Of a stretch of 56,523 nt of DNA, positions 9,735 through 21,567 are shown piece after piece. The translations under genes were made by a program, and so were the position numbers. The notes beneath the pieces were generated by a model, which was not told where the DNA came from, ran no database searches, and saw only the letters and a program-made list of their open reading frames with translations. The stretch lies in contig MEDJ01000009.1 of NCBI GenBank assembly GCA_001724025.1, forward strand, positions 370,762 to 427,284, read 5' to 3'. Origin of the DNA: Acidobacteria bacterium SCN 69-37 (GTDB lineage: Bacteria > Acidobacteriota > Vicinamibacteria > Vicinamibacterales > SCN-69-37). The number at the start of each line of letters is the position of its first letter. The stretch's first letter is position 1.

Positions 9735-10136
9735 CTACTCCGCTGCCTGTGCCCGACGACGTGCCCGCGGGATCCCGGCGGCCGGCGTCTTCGCCGGACG
9801 CTCGGCCACCTCGACCGTCAGGTGCGCCATGCGCTTCACCACCCGGAACGCGCGCCCCATCGGGGCCGGCCGGATGCGCTTCATGCTCGGCCCCTGGTTG
9901 GCGAAGCACGCCTTCACGTAGAGCCGGTCGACATCGCCGCCGAAATCCGGCCGCTGCTGCGCGTTGGCGATCGCCGACCGCAGCGCCTTCTCGATGTCGC
10001 GCGCGATGAGCTTGCGCGAGAACTGCAGCGTCGCCAGGGCCCGCCCCACGTTCGCGCCGCGGATCTGATCGAGTACCAACCCCGCCTTCTGCGCCGACGT
10101 CCGGACGTATTTCGTGGTCGCCTGTGCGCCCGCCAT
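9735..10136 (-). CDS. rplV: 50S ribosomal protein L22
   Basis: L22 lines the exit tunnel with its beta hairpin. The 133 residues contain YVRTSAQKAGLVLDQIRGAN, ALRSAIANAQQ and the hairpin region KRIRPAPMGRAFRVVKRMAH. A tail PAAGIPRARRRAQAAE extends past the usual ~110-residue core. The ATG overlaps the rpsS stop by one base (TGATG), indicating coupling. Confidence 0.96.
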   Translation of the reverse strand: MAGAQATTKYVRTSAQKAGLVLDQIRGANVGRALATLQFSRKLIARDIEKALRSAIANAQQRPDFGGDVDRLYVKACFANQGPSMKRIRPAPMGRAFRVVKRMAHLTVEVAERPAKTPAAGIPRARRRAQAAE

Positions 10137-10435
10137 CAGCGGCCTCCCTTGCCGGCGACCTGCGCGGCCTTCTCGGCCTTCGTCGTGTGGCCCTTGAACG
10201 TCCGGGTCGGCGCGAACTCACCGAGCTTCTGCCCGACCATGTTCTCGGTCACGTACACCGGGATGAACTTCCGGCCGTTGTGCACGGCCAGCGTATGGCC
10301 CACCATCTCCGGCACGACGGTCGAACGCCGCGACCAGGTCTTGATGACCTTCTTCTCGCTCTCGCGATTCATCGCTTCCACCTTCTCGAGGAGGTGGAGG
10401 TCGATGAACGGCCCCTTCTTGAGTGATCTGCCCAT
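10136..10435 (-). CDS. rpsS: 30S ribosomal protein S19
   Basis: S19 works with S13 in the head of the 30S. The 99 residues read [20 protein letters not shown], then [20 protein letters not shown] and [17 protein letters not shown], all standard. It lies 13 bases after rplB. Confidence 0.98.
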   Translation of the reverse strand: MGRSLKKGPFIDLHLLEKVEAMNRESEKKVIKTWSRRSTVVPEMVGHTLAVHNGRKFIPVYVTENMVGQKLGEFAPTRTFKGHTTKAEKAAQVAGKGGR

Positions 10436-10448
10436 GGTGATTCTCGCG

Positions 10449-11273
10449 TTACTTCTTGCGGCGTTCGAGGATGAACCGATCGCTCCGCTTGTTGCGGCGC
10501 GTCTTGTAGCCCTTGGCCGGCTGGCCCCACGGCGACACCGGATGCCGGCCCCCCGAGGTCTTGCCCTCGCCGCCTCCGAGCGGATGATCGACGGGGTTCA
10601 TCGCCACGCCGCGCACGTGCGGCCGACGCCCCAGCCAGCGGCTGCGTCCCGCCTTGCCGATCGAGACGTTTTCGTGGTCGATGTTGCCCACCTGGCCGAC
10701 CGTCGCCAGGCACTCGACACTGATCTGCCGCAGCTCGCCCGACGGCATGCGCAGCGACGCGTAGTCGCCCTCGCGTGCCACCAGCTGCACGGACGATCCG
10801 GCCGACCGCGCAATCTGTCCGCCCTTGCCCGGCTTCAGCTCGACGTTGTGCACCTGCGTGCCGAGCGGAATCGCCTTCAGCTTCAGGCAGTTGCCCGGCA
10901 GGATGTCGACGCCCTCGCCCGACATCACCGGATCGCCGACCTTCAGGCCGAGCGGGTGGAGGATGTAGCGCTTCTCGCCGTCGGCATACGTCACCAGCGC
11001 GATGCGTGCCGACCGGTTCGGGTCGTACTCGACCGTCGACACCGTGCCGGGAATCCCGAACTTGTCGCGCTTGAAGTCGATGACGCGATAGCTGCGCTTG
11101 TGCCCGCCGCCCCGCCACCAGGACGTGAGATCGCCGCGATTGCTGCGCCCGCCCGATCGACGGAGCGGCTCGACCAGCGGCTTGTACGGCCGGTCGGTCG
11201 TGATTTCGTCGAACGTCTGGACGCTCTGGAAGCGGCGTCCCGCTGACGTCGGTTTGTACTTGCGAATCGGCAT
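10449..11273 (-). CDS. rplB: 50S ribosomal protein L2
   Basis: L2 is needed for subunit association and shapes the peptidyl-transferase centre. The 274 residues begin [20 protein letters not shown]. The C-terminal segment [20 protein letters not shown] with its conserved His is intact, and the tail is [16 protein letters not shown] 69-base GC-rich spacer separates it from rplW. Confidence 0.98.
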   Translation of the reverse strand: MPIRKYKPTSAGRRFQSVQTFDEITTDRPYKPLVEPLRRSGGRSNRGDLTSWWRGGGHKRSYRVIDFKRDKFGIPGTVSTVEYDPNRSARIALVTYADGEKRYILHPLGLKVGDPVMSGEGVDILPGNCLKLKAIPLGTQVHNVELKPGKGGQIARSAGSSVQLVAREGDYASLRMPSGELRQISVECLATVGQVGNIDHENVSIGKAGRSRWLGRRPHVRGVAMNPVDHPLGGGEGKTSGGRHPVSPWGQPAKGYKTRRNKRSDRFILERRKK

Positions 11274-11342
11274 GGTGCTGATCCCTGACTGCTGCGTGTG
11301 AAAGCCCCGCGTGGGCGGCCGGGCCGCAACGGGCCCGCCCGG

Positions 11343-11636
11343 CTACACGCCCTCAAAAATCTCCGGTACCTTCTCGCCGGCCTTCAGCCGGACCCAGGCC
11401 TTCTTCCAGTCCGACCGCTGCCCCACGAACCGGCCCTGCCGCTTGAACTTGCCGTGCGCGATCGAGGTCCGGACGGACTCGACCTTTGCGCCGAGCAGCG
11501 TTTCGACGGCGCGCTTCACGTCGATCTTCGTCGCGTCCTTCGCGACCTCGAAGACGACGACGGTCGACGACTCGCGGGCCACCGTGGTCTTCTCGGTGAC
11601 GAGCGGGCGACGGATGACGTCGGTGAGTCTGTTCAT
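11343..11636 (-). CDS. rplW: 50S ribosomal protein L23
   Basis: L23 forms the docking site for trigger factor and SRP at the tunnel exit. The 97 residues contain [32 protein letters not shown] and [20 protein letters not shown]. The ATG overlaps the rplD stop by four bases. Confidence 0.97.
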   Translation of the reverse strand: MNRLTDVIRRPLVTEKTTVARESSTVVVFEVAKDATKIDVKRAVETLLGAKVESVRTSIAHGKFKRQGRFVGQRSDWKKAWVRLKAGEKVPEIFEGV

Positions 11637-12253
11637 CCCAACACCTCCTGCAGCCGCTCGACCGCCGCCTGCGTGGCGATGATGCGCTGCGTGTTCACCA
11701 CGTCGCGGGCCGTCAACCGGCCGCTCGCGACCACCGTCACGCCCGCCAGATTGCGCGCCGACAGGCTGAACTTCTCTTCCGGCTTCACGTCGACCACGAG
11801 CGTGCGCCCCGCATGACCGAGCCGGCTCAGCAGGTCGGCCGCCGCCTTCGTCCGGATCTCCGACACGCTCAGCGCGTCGACGACCGTCACCGCGCCCTCA
11901 CGCAGCTTCGCCGTAAGCGCCGCGCGCAACGCGCCGCGCTCCACCTTCTTCGGCACGCGGTAGCCGTAGCTGCGCGGCTGCGGCCCGAAGACCGTGCCGC
12001 CCTTGCGCCACAGTGGGTTGCGCACCTCGCCGACCCGCGCCCGGCCGGTCCCCTTCTGCTTCCACGGCTTCTTGCCGCTGCCGCTGACCAGGGCCCGGTT
12101 CTTCGTCGCGTGCGTGCCGCGGCGATCGGCGGCGTTAGCACGGACCACCGATTCCCAGATCAGGTCGGTCTTGACCGGGCCGCTGAAGACCCCGTCGTTC
12201 AGCTCGAGCGAGCCGACCTTCTTGTTCTCGCCGTTGACTACATCGAGTGTCAT
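11633..12253 (-). CDS. rplD: 50S ribosomal protein L4
   Basis: L4 lines the tunnel; in gamma-proteobacteria it also represses the S10 operon. The 206 residues include the extended-loop signature [20 protein letters not shown] and [20 protein letters not shown]. The C-terminal part [20 protein letters not shown]...[12 protein letters not shown] completes the fold. It lies 12 bases after rplC. No S10-type leader hairpin can be assigned with confidence. Confidence 0.97.
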   Translation of the reverse strand: MTLDVVNGENKKVGSLELNDGVFSGPVKTDLIWESVVRANAADRRGTHATKNRALVSGSGKKPWKQKGTGRARVGEVRNPLWRKGGTVFGPQPRSYGYRVPKKVERGALRAALTAKLREGAVTVVDALSVSEIRTKAAADLLSRLGHAGRTLVVDVKPEEKFSLSARNLAGVTVVASGRLTARDVVNTQRIIATQAAVERLQEVLG

Positions 12254-12265
12254 GGGAACCCCGTG

Positions 12266-12945
12266 TTACTTCTTGCCCTTCTTCTTCTCGACCTGCGGCT
12301 GCGGATCCGGCTTGCGGGCGACCGCGCGGCGGATGACCACCACGCCTCCCGGCGCCCCGGGCACCGCGCCACGCAGGACCAGCAGGTGGTTGTCGGTATC
12401 GACCCCCACCACGCGCAGGTTGCGGGTCGTCACCCGGCCGCCGCCCATCCGGCCGGCCGCGCGCATGCCCTTGACGACACGCGACGGATACGACGAGGCG
12501 CCAATCGATCCGGGTGCGCGATGGAACATCGACCCGTGCGTGGCCGCGCCGCCCCCGAAGTTGTGGCGCTTCATGACGCCCTGGAACCCCTTGCCGCGGC
12601 TCGTCGCGATGACGTCGACCCGGTCGCCCTTCACGAAGATGTCGGCCAGCACCTGATCGCCGGCCTTCGGCGCATCGCCGCCCGCGGCCACCTGCACCTC
12701 GCGCGTGATGCGCGTGGGGGGCGCGGCCGCCTGGCGGAAGTGGCCGATCATCGGCTTGTTCGCCGTCGGCGCCGTCTCGTCGACCAGGCCGAGCTGCACG
12801 GCCTCGTAGCCGTCGGTCTGCGCCGTCTTCGCCTGCACCACGACGCAGGGCCCCGCCTTGATGACCGTCGCCGGCACGGCCGTCCCGTCGGTCTCGAAGA
12901 CCTGGGTCATGCCGACCTTGCGCCCGAGGATTCCTGTGACCGCCA

Positions 12946-12946
<1 letters not shown>
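12266..12946 (-). CDS. rplC: 50S ribosomal protein L3
   Basis: L3 initiates 50S assembly and reaches the peptidyl-transferase centre. ATG 12946 gives [20 protein letters not shown] and overlaps the rpsJ stop by one base (TAATG), which fixes the start; 226 residues. Conserved parts are [20 protein letters not shown] and [18 protein letters not shown]. The C terminus ends in a lysine-rich tail (VEKKKGKK). Confidence 0.97.
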
Positions 12947-13281
<335 letters not shown>

Positions 13282-13287
13282 AGTCGT

Positions 13288-15393
<2,106 letters not shown>

Positions 15394-15432
15394 TGCGAGT
15401 CCTTGAATCCTGAAAACCGACGAATCCGGGTG

Positions 15433-15906
15433 CTACCAGCGGTAGTGCGCGAAGGCCTTGTTGGCCTCGGCCATCCGGTGCGTATCTTCGCGCTTCTTGA
15501 CGGCGCCGCCGCGGAGGTTGGCCGCGTCGAGGAACTCGTTGGCCAGCTTCTCCTGCATCGTCTTGCCGTCGCCGCGCACTTCGGCGTAGCCCACCACCCA
15601 GCGGATGGCCAGCGACAGGCGGCGGTTCGGGTTGACCTCGACCGGCACCTGGTAGTTCGACCCGCCCACGCGCCGCGACTTGACCTCGAGGCTCGGCTTG
15701 ACGTTGTCGATCGCCTTCTTGAACACCTTCAGCGGATCGTCGGCCGACTTCTCCTTCACGATCTCGAGCGCCTTGTACATGATCCGCTCGGCCGTGGAGC
15801 GCTTGCCGCCCCGCATGATGGTGCTGATGAACTTCGTCACCAGCGGACTGCTGTAAATGGGGTCCGCCGGCACTTCACGCTTCGGAATCTCTCGTCTACG
15901 CGGCAT
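15433..15906 (-). CDS. rpsG: 30S ribosomal protein S7
   Basis: S7 nucleates the 30S head and lines the E site. The 157 residues read [20 protein letters not shown], then [20 protein letters not shown] and the C-terminal [14 protein letters not shown]. It follows rpsL by 18 bases in the str operon. Confidence 0.98.
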   Translation of the reverse strand: MPRRREIPKREVPADPIYSSPLVTKFISTIMRGGKRSTAERIMYKALEIVKEKSADDPLKVFKKAIDNVKPSLEVKSRRVGGSNYQVPVEVNPNRRLSLAIRWVVGYAEVRGDGKTMQEKLANEFLDAANLRGGAVKKREDTHRMAEANKAFAHYRW

Positions 15907-15924
15907 GGTGATCTCTCGTCCGGC

Positions 15925-16302
15925 TTACGCCTTCTTCGGTCGCTTGGCGCCGTACTTCGAGCGCCCCTGCATGCGGTTGGCCACGCCGACCGCGTCGAGC
16001 GTGCCGCGCACCACGTGGTAACGCACGCCCGGCAGGTCCTTGACACGGCCGCCACGAATCAGCACGAGCGAGTGCTCCTGCAGGTTGTGCCCGACGCCCG
16101 GGATGTAGGTGGTCACCTCGATCTGGTTCGTCAGCTTCACACGCGCGACCTTCCGGAGCGCCGAGTTCGGCTTCTTCGGGGTCTGGGTGAAGACACGCAC
16201 GCACACGCCCCGCTTCTGCGGGCTGCACTGCAGTGCCGGACTCTTCGTCTTCGTCAGAACCTTCTCGCGTCCATTCCGGACCAACTGGCTGATTGTCGGC
16301 AT
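15925..16302 (-). CDS. rpsL: 30S ribosomal protein S12
   Basis: S12 controls decoding accuracy. 125 residues: [20 protein letters not shown] at the N terminus, and the two streptomycin-determining loops [19 protein letters not shown] and [20 protein letters not shown]. The lysines equivalent to E. coli Lys43 and Lys88 are both present, predicting the drug-sensitive state. It opens the str operon and is preceded by a ~300-base leader with a plausible promoter. Confidence 0.98.
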   Translation of the reverse strand: MPTISQLVRNGREKVLTKTKSPALQCSPQKRGVCVRVFTQTPKKPNSALRKVARVKLTNQIEVTTYIPGVGHNLQEHSLVLIRGGRVKDLPGVRYHVVRGTLDAVGVANRMQGRSKYGAKRPKKA

Positions 16303-16604
16303 ACCGCTTGTCTCGAGCCTCTGGGGCGACCCGCGTCACCCGTCGTCCACGCCCGGCGACGACGGCCTCACGGCCCGGTCGTCCCCGCGCACGCACACGC
16401 CTGCCCGTGGCAGGGTGTTCGGCGTTCCCGGCCTAGGAACCCATGGGTTCGGCGCCAGAAACAATTCCCCTATTGCTGATCAGTCAGCGCGGCAGCGGGA
16501 GGGCGACGCCCGTAAGGCGACGCGCCAGCTGCTCGGAAATCCCAGGAAGCAGACGGCTTCAACTGGATGCGAACCTAGATAGGGTGTCCCAGGTCCGACG
16601 AGAA
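16303..16604 (-). promoter_or_regulatory. Long structured leader of the rpsL operon
   Basis: 338 bases separate rpsL from the upstream gene and contain no supported coding region. Between the candidate promoter and rpsL the strand holds a perfect 14-base palindrome GAACCCATGGGTTC (16437-16450). One of its arms could instead pair with the neighbouring GTTCC...GGAAC hairpin, so alternative folds look possible. GGCGACGC also occurs twice near 16501-16525. I infer a possible cis-regulatory leader; no known ribosomal-protein leader class was recognised. Confidence 0.4.
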
Positions 16605-16640
16605 CCTTGCGAGGTTACCACAGGGACGCGGTCCGCGCAA
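16605..16640 (-). promoter_or_regulatory. Candidate promoter for rpsL-rpsG-fusA...
   Basis: On the minus strand TTGCGC (16635-16640) and TAACCT (16612-16617) are separated by 17 bases, a fair match to -35/-10 boxes of the housekeeping sigma factor. An inverted repeat AACCT-CGCA-AGGTT overlaps the -10 box and could be an operator. The -35 box directly follows the stop codon of the upstream gene, so the r-protein operon seems to start its own transcription here. Confidence 0.45.
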
Positions 16641-17759
16641 CTACGGGTACCGCGAATGCGCCAGCACGTCCCAGTACGTCTGGATCCGGCCGGTGGCGGC
16701 GCTGTCGAGCAGGCGCGGGATCGAGTCGAGGAGCGTCACGGCCCGCGACCCGCCCGGCTGCGTGCAGGTGTTGAAGCACGACCGGATGAACGTGCTCGAG
16801 CCGTCGATCGGCAGAGTGGCCACATTCTGCCGGAACCGATCCCAGGCGGCGTCCTGGAACAGGTACTGCTCGACGTTCGACGTGTAGAAGACCGTCACCA
16901 CGCCCGCGCGCGCGCGGACCCAGCGCCCAATGGCCTGGATCGCCTTCGGTCCGGCGAAGTTCCCCACCACCGGAATCACCAGATTGCGCGCCTGCAGCGA
17001 CTTCACCCGCTGGAACGCCGGCTCGGCCGCCAGATACCCCCGCTCGACGCCCTCGTTGTCGGTCGCCGTCTGCAGCGCCGCATACGACGGATAGCGCGAT
17101 CGACGATACCCGCCGCCGCTGACGAACGTCAGGTCCGGCCCGGCCGTGAAGAAGCTGCGCAGGACGAACTCGATGCCGGCCGCATCCGCCGGCTCGAGCG
17201 GCGCCCCGCGGTGCCGCGTCAGCATCTCGATGACCGCCCGCCGCGTGTCGTCGTACACCGCCTGCTCGGGCACCACGCCGGCAAACGCCGCCAGTAGCGT
17301 CCCCACCGACGCGTCTCCCGCCAGGTCCGCGGGCACCGATCGGCCGAACAGCCGCGACAGGAACTCACGCCTGTCGGCCGACAGGGCAAAGAGTGCCTTG
17401 TACATCAGGTGGACGTGCAGGTTGCCGCGCCGCAGGTCGGCGATGAACGCGACCGCCGGATCGCTTGCTGCAATGTAGGTGAAGTTCTGATCCGGCCCGA
17501 CGCCGATATACACCCCGCCCGGTGCGACCACGCGCGCCAGTTCCGGTACCACGGTCTGGTAGAGATCCTCGTTCGAGATGAGGTTGTCGGAATTGAAGAA
17601 CCCGCCAGGCTCCGACAGGTCGTCGACCAGCGCCCAGTACTCCGTGTCGGCCAGCCGCACGGGCAGTTCGGCGGCAGTCGGCGCCGCAAACGGGATGGGC
17701 GCCGACACGAGGTACAGCGCTATCGTCAATCCGACAAGCCGTCGTCTCCGTCCGCGCAT
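16641..17759 (-). CDS. Exported protein with nucleotide-binding-like fold, paralog A
   Basis: A 372-residue protein of unknown function. An N-terminal basic stretch (MRGRRRR) and hydrophobic helix (LVGLTIALYLVSAPIPFAAP) look like a Sec signal peptide. The mature part begins LPVRLADTEYWALVDDLSEP and contains GGVYIGVGPDQNFTYIAA, a glycine loop that resembles a Rossmann-type motif, then an acidic end FIADLRRGNLHVHLMYKALF. The C-terminal part has VFYTSNVEQYLFQ and a Cys pair SCFNTC that could form a disulfide outside the cytosol. It is about as long as the next gene upstream and clearly its paralog. It may belong to the family I remember as LIC_10091-like; that is uncertain. AGGAGG lies about nine bases before the start. 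Confidence 0.8.
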   Translation of the reverse strand: MRGRRRRLVGLTIALYLVSAPIPFAAPTAAELPVRLADTEYWALVDDLSEPGGFFNSDNLISNEDLYQTVVPELARVVAPGGVYIGVGPDQNFTYIAASDPAVAFIADLRRGNLHVHLMYKALFALSADRREFLSRLFGRSVPADLAGDASVGTLLAAFAGVVPEQAVYDDTRRAVIEMLTRHRGAPLEPADAAGIEFVLRSFFTAGPDLTFVSGGGYRRSRYPSYAALQTATDNEGVERGYLAAEPAFQRVKSLQARNLVIPVVGNFAGPKAIQAIGRWVRARAGVVTVFYTSNVEQYLFQDAAWDRFRQNVATLPIDGSSTFIRSCFNTCTQPGGSRAVTLLDSIPRLLDSAATGRIQTYWDVLAHSRYP

Positions 17760-17801
17760 CAGCCCTGCCCTCCTGCTCCGAGTGAAACAGCCGGCAGGCG
17801 C

Positions 17802-18917
17802 CTAGGGACGCGCCGGCGCGCCCGACGGCAGACCGTCCCGCTCCGACGGTGCCGCGCAGGCTGCGACGTCGGCCGCGATGTCGTCCACCCGCATGCGGAA
17901 CCCGCCACCTCCGGCCTGCGATCGTACGAAACGGCCCCACGGCGCCAGCGGCAGGCTGGCGACGTTCCCGCAGAAGGCGGTCCAGGTCCCCTGCTGCCGG
18001 AGATACTGCTCGACGTTCGACAGATAGAACACCGAGACCACCGCGTCCCGCTCACGCACCCAGTCGCCCACCGCGCGCAGCGCGTGCGGTCCGCCGAAAT
18101 CGCCCACCACGGGCACGATCAGGTTCCGCGCGTGCAGGTCCTTGACGACGGCGAACGCGGACGCGGACGCGAGGTAACTGCGCGGCACGCCCAGGCTGTC
18201 GGTTGCCGTCATCAGTGCGTCGTACTCCGGCATGCGGTTCCGTCTTCCGCTGTCCGATGACGTCGAGGCGTAGGAGATCGCGGGACCGAACCAGTAGAAC
18301 GACGCGTAGACGTCGGCGATTGCGTCCAGGTCCCGGCTCTCGAGCGGCAGTTCGCGCGTCACGGTCAGGTGCGCCAGAATCTCGCGCAGGTTGCTGTCGA
18401 ACACCTGGCGCGTGCTCGTCTCCGTCGTTCCGAACGCCGTCATGATGTCGGCGATCGGACTGTCGGGCGTGAGCCCCGGCGGCCGCGGTTTGGTGAACAG
18501 CCGAGAGAGGAACTCGAGGCGATCGGCCGACAGTTCGAAGATCGCCTTGTACATCAGGTGAACGTGCAGGTTGCCGCGCCTGACGTCCGTGATGAATGCG
18601 ACCTGCGGCCGGACGGCCGCGATGTACGAGAAGTTCTGCTCGGGTCCGACGCCGAGGTAGACCCCGCCGGGCGGCACGGCGGCCGTCAGCCGATCGAGTA
18701 CGTCCGGGTAGTGCAGCTCGTTCGAGCTCAGCGTATCGGATCGGAACACGCCGTCGGGCTCGGAGAGACGCGTGCTCAGTGCCCAGAACGCCTCATCCGA
18801 CAGGCGCTCTGGCAGATCGCCAGCCCGCGCGTCGAGCGACGACGCCAGGCACACGAGCACGACGACGAGCAGTCGACCCGCCGCCCCGCGTGCGAGGCGG
18901 CAGCACGAAACCGGCAT
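17802..18917 (-). CDS. Exported protein with nucleotide-binding-like fold, paralog B
   Basis: A 371-residue paralog of the downstream gene, 42 bases away. It has a signal-peptide-like N terminus (LLVVVLVCLASSLDARA, likely cut before GDLPERL), then LSEPDGVFRSDTLSSNELHY, GGVYLGVGPEQNFSYIAA and FITDVRRGNLHVHLMYKAIF. The C-terminal VFYLSNVEQYLRQ is shared too. Shared blocks suggest one fold, resembling class I methyltransferases in the order glycine loop then acidic residue, but catalytic residues cannot be assigned. It lies 25 bases after the spermidine-synthase-like fusion gene, so the three form a likely operon. Confidence 0.8.
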   Translation of the reverse strand: MPVSCCRLARGAAGRLLVVVLVCLASSLDARAGDLPERLSDEAFWALSTRLSEPDGVFRSDTLSSNELHYPDVLDRLTAAVPPGGVYLGVGPEQNFSYIAAVRPQVAFITDVRRGNLHVHLMYKAIFELSADRLEFLSRLFTKPRPPGLTPDSPIADIMTAFGTTETSTRQVFDSNLREILAHLTVTRELPLESRDLDAIADVYASFYWFGPAISYASTSSDSGRRNRMPEYDALMTATDSLGVPRSYLASASAFAVVKDLHARNLIVPVVGDFGGPHALRAVGDWVRERDAVVSVFYLSNVEQYLRQQGTWTAFCGNVASLPLAPWGRFVRSQAGGGGFRMRVDDIAADVAACAAPSERDGLPSGAPARP

Positions 18918-18942
18918 GGGGATCCCCCGGGCCGGGAGTCTA

Positions 18943-21405
18943 TCACCGGCCGGTCATGCGCTGGACGGCCCCGCGCAGCGCCTGCAGCGACTCGGCCGAT
19001 CCCGTGAACATCTGCTCGGGGTACCGCGCGTACTGCAGCATGTCGGCGTAGATCGGACCGCTCTGATAGAGGTTCAGGCCGAGCCCCGCCAGGTACTGCA
19101 GACGCAGGTTGCGGTCGCGGTTGACCTGCGCGTCGGCCAGCCAGGGCGCCAGGTCGGTCGGCGTGCCCGCGTAGTTCGACAGCAGGTCGATGGCCGAGAA
19201 GATCCCGATCTCGCGCAGCGACTGCGACACCTGCGCGAAGCGCGGGTCGTCGAGCTTGGCCTGGAGCGCGTCGACGTCGATGCGGATCGGCTCGTCGTCC
19301 TTCTGTCCCATCAGCACGAGGTCGTAGCCGACGCCGTTGTTGGTATTGCCCCACACCACGCTGTTCGGGAACACCTGCATGAACGTCCCGATCTCGCTCT
19401 TGACCGCGGCCTCGTTGCTCTCGTAGAGCTGCACGAACAACGTGACGACACCGCCTGGGTTGAGCTTGCGCTTGACGAGATCGAAGAACTCGACCGTGTA
19501 GAGCGTCGCGGCGCCCTTCACCCACGGATCGAGCGGATCCGAGGTGATGGCATCGAACGTCTGATCGGTCGTCAGCAGGAAATGCCGGGCGTCGTCGATG
19601 TGCACGGTCACCTTCGGATTGCCCGGGCCACCGAACTCGTCGCCGACGACGTTGTAGTTGTGGCTGCCGAAGTACTTGGCCACCGACGTGGGAACGAGCG
19701 GCTCGATCTCGGCAATCGTCATCCGCTGCACGTCGGGCCCGATCGATACGGCCCCGGCCGTGACGCCGGCGCCGCAGCCGATGACGAGCGCATTGCTCGG
19801 CGTCTTCGGAATCAGGTGCGTGAAGTGGCCGAGCATGCGCTGCAGCCGCATGTCCTGCGGTTCACTCGAGGCCTGGACCTTGCCGGCGTTGTGGTAGTTC
19901 CGCACGCCGTTCGAGGTCTCGGTGACCGCCACGAACGCGTTCATGCCCTCGCCGACGTAGATGATGTCCGTCAGTCCCACCCACGTGGCCGCATAGCGGC
20001 CGTACGCGGCCAGGATGCCGGGCACCGCCGGCACGCGATTGACGAACAGGCCCACCAGTCCCGTGGCGACCACGAGCGCCGCGACCATGCCCCAGCGCAG
20101 CCCCTTGCGCGCGGTATCGCCCGCAGCCACCGGGGCCAGCATCAGCAGCGCCGAAATCGCCGACACGAAGATGAGCCCCTGCTGTCCGGCCTGGCTGCCG
20201 ACATAGCGCGTGATGATCAGGCTCGCGCCGAGCGATCCGACGATCGCGCCGACGGTGTTGGCCGCGTACACGCCGCCGACCAGCCGGCCCATGTCCTGGC
20301 CGGGCTTGGCCACGGCCGCCAGCGCGAGCGGGAAGCTGGCGCCCCAGAGAATCGCGCCCGGCAGCACGACCCACAGGCAGCGGACGATGTCGAGCTGGAA
20401 GTTGAACCAGATGCTGGACGTGATCGACGGGTTGATCGGCCAGAACGGCAGCGATTCGGACAGCATCATGGCCGCCCACGCGATGGCCGCGCAGAGCGCC
20501 ATCTGCACCCACCCGAATGCCACGCGCGGATTGGCCGTGTTGCGCGAGATGGCGGCCCCGACGCTGCTGCCGATGCCGAGCCCGAAGAGGAACACGCCCA
20601 GGATGAGCGAGAACGTATAAGTGGTCGCGCCGAACAGGAGCGAGAGCAGGCGCACCCAGATGACCTGGCTCGCCAGGCCCGTCAGGCCGGACAGCGCAAT
20701 GGCGATGTACACCGCCGTCGCCCCTTCCGCACGCTCGACGGCCGCCACCTCGGTGGCTTCCTCCGTCGGCTCGTACGTGGCCCGCGTGGCCAGCAGCAGC
20801 GCCAGCACGCCGACGGCAAGATTCAGACACACGGCCACGTACGTGGCCACGGCCATGTCGTAGACGCGCAGCAGGTAGAACCCGGCCAGCAGGCTGCCGA
20901 GCACCGCGCCGCCGATGTTGCCGCCGTAGAAGAACCCGAGCCACGACACGCCCTTCGGCGTCGTCTCGACGTAGCGGGCCACGGCCGGCAGCGTCGCGCC
21001 CATCATCAGCGTGGGCGGCAGCAGACAGACAGCCGCCACGATGCCGCGGACGAACAGGTTGCCCCCGCCAATCGCACCGTAGATGTTGTTGACCAGCGGC
21101 ATCCCGAACAGCAGCGCCAGCCCCATGACGCCAATCCCGATCTCGAGCAGCGCGTAGACCCGCAGCGGATGGTGATGGACGCCGATGTACCGCGGCAGCA
21201 GGTAACTGCCCAGACACATCCCGCCCATGAACGTGCCGAGGAGCACGCCGAGCGAGACGGCCGACGAGCCGATCACCAGTTGGAGGAGCTGGAACCAGAC
21301 GACCTCGTAGATGAGGGCCGCGCAGCCGCTGCCGACGAACAGCAGGAGCATGGGCGGCAGGTACGCAGCAGTGGTGTCAACGGGTGCATCGGTCCTGTGG
21401 GTCAT
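18943..21405 (-). CDS. Multi-pass membrane protein fused to spermidine-synthase-like domain
   Basis: 820 residues. The first ~500 hold about a dozen hydrophobic helices in two sets (LPPMLLLFVGSGCAALIYEV onward; then ALSGLTGLASQVIWVRLLSL), the MFS-like part found in such fusions. The last ~300 are a class I nucleotide-binding fold: DMRLQRMLGHFTHLIP, NALVIGCGAGVTAGAV, the acidic IAEIEPLV, and DAITSDPLDPWVKGAATLYT where spermidine synthases have their catalytic Asp. The start is ATG 21405 (MTHRTDAPVD) because 31 extra in-frame residues upstream look non-coding. The family is widespread but its true reaction is mostly unknown; aminopropyl transfer should not be assumed. It heads the operon with the two exported paralogs. 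Confidence 0.85.
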   Translation of the reverse strand: MTHRTDAPVDTTAAYLPPMLLLFVGSGCAALIYEVVWFQLLQLVIGSSAVSLGVLLGTFMGGMCLGSYLLPRYIGVHHHPLRVYALLEIGIGVMGLALLFGMPLVNNIYGAIGGGNLFVRGIVAAVCLLPPTLMMGATLPAVARYVETTPKGVSWLGFFYGGNIGGAVLGSLLAGFYLLRVYDMAVATYVAVCLNLAVGVLALLLATRATYEPTEEATEVAAVERAEGATAVYIAIALSGLTGLASQVIWVRLLSLLFGATTYTFSLILGVFLFGLGIGSSVGAAISRNTANPRVAFGWVQMALCAAIAWAAMMLSESLPFWPINPSITSSIWFNFQLDIVRCLWVVLPGAILWGASFPLALAAVAKPGQDMGRLVGGVYAANTVGAIVGSLGASLIITRYVGSQAGQQGLIFVSAISALLMLAPVAAGDTARKGLRWGMVAALVVATGLVGLFVNRVPAVPGILAAYGRYAATWVGLTDIIYVGEGMNAFVAVTETSNGVRNYHNAGKVQASSEPQDMRLQRMLGHFTHLIPKTPSNALVIGCGAGVTAGAVSIGPDVQRMTIAEIEPLVPTSVAKYFGSHNYNVVGDEFGGPGNPKVTVHIDDARHFLLTTDQTFDAITSDPLDPWVKGAATLYTVEFFDLVKRKLNPGGVVTLFVQLYESNEAAVKSEIGTFMQVFPNSVVWGNTNNGVGYDLVLMGQKDDEPIRIDVDALQAKLDDPRFAQVSQSLREIGIFSAIDLLSNYAGTPTDLAPWLADAQVNRDRNLRLQYLAGLGLNLYQSGPIYADMLQYARYPEQMFTGSAESLQALRGAVQRMTGR

Positions 21406-21567
21406 AAGCTCGGGAATCCTACAACGGCCTGCCGGCTGCGGGCTACCGGGCGGCATGGTGGTGCGGCCGCACACGCGGCGTTCAGGGATCAGCTCCAACG
21501 CCCTTCTACGACTCGCACATGCGAACCGTTGACGCCGGCGGCCGGCCGCGCACGTCCGGTGGGTGCC
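21406..21567. other. Intergenic gap before the fusion-gene operon
   Basis: 162 bases between the VWFA gene and the spermidine-synthase-like fusion. It presumably carries the promoter of the three-gene operon, but I see no convincing -35/-10 pair. GC-rich with short inverted segments (GGCCGGCCGCCGGC near 21540). Confidence 0.3.

Noticed and set aside
9112..10221. 369-codon minus-strand frame over rpsC, rplV and rpsS
   Set aside because: It overlaps three certain ribosomal genes in another frame and is Arg/Ala/Gly-rich; a shadow.
13282..13287. A lost or broken tuf between fusA and rpsJ
   Set aside because: Only six bases separate the genes, with no remnant. The single tuf at 44.6-45.8 kb suffices.
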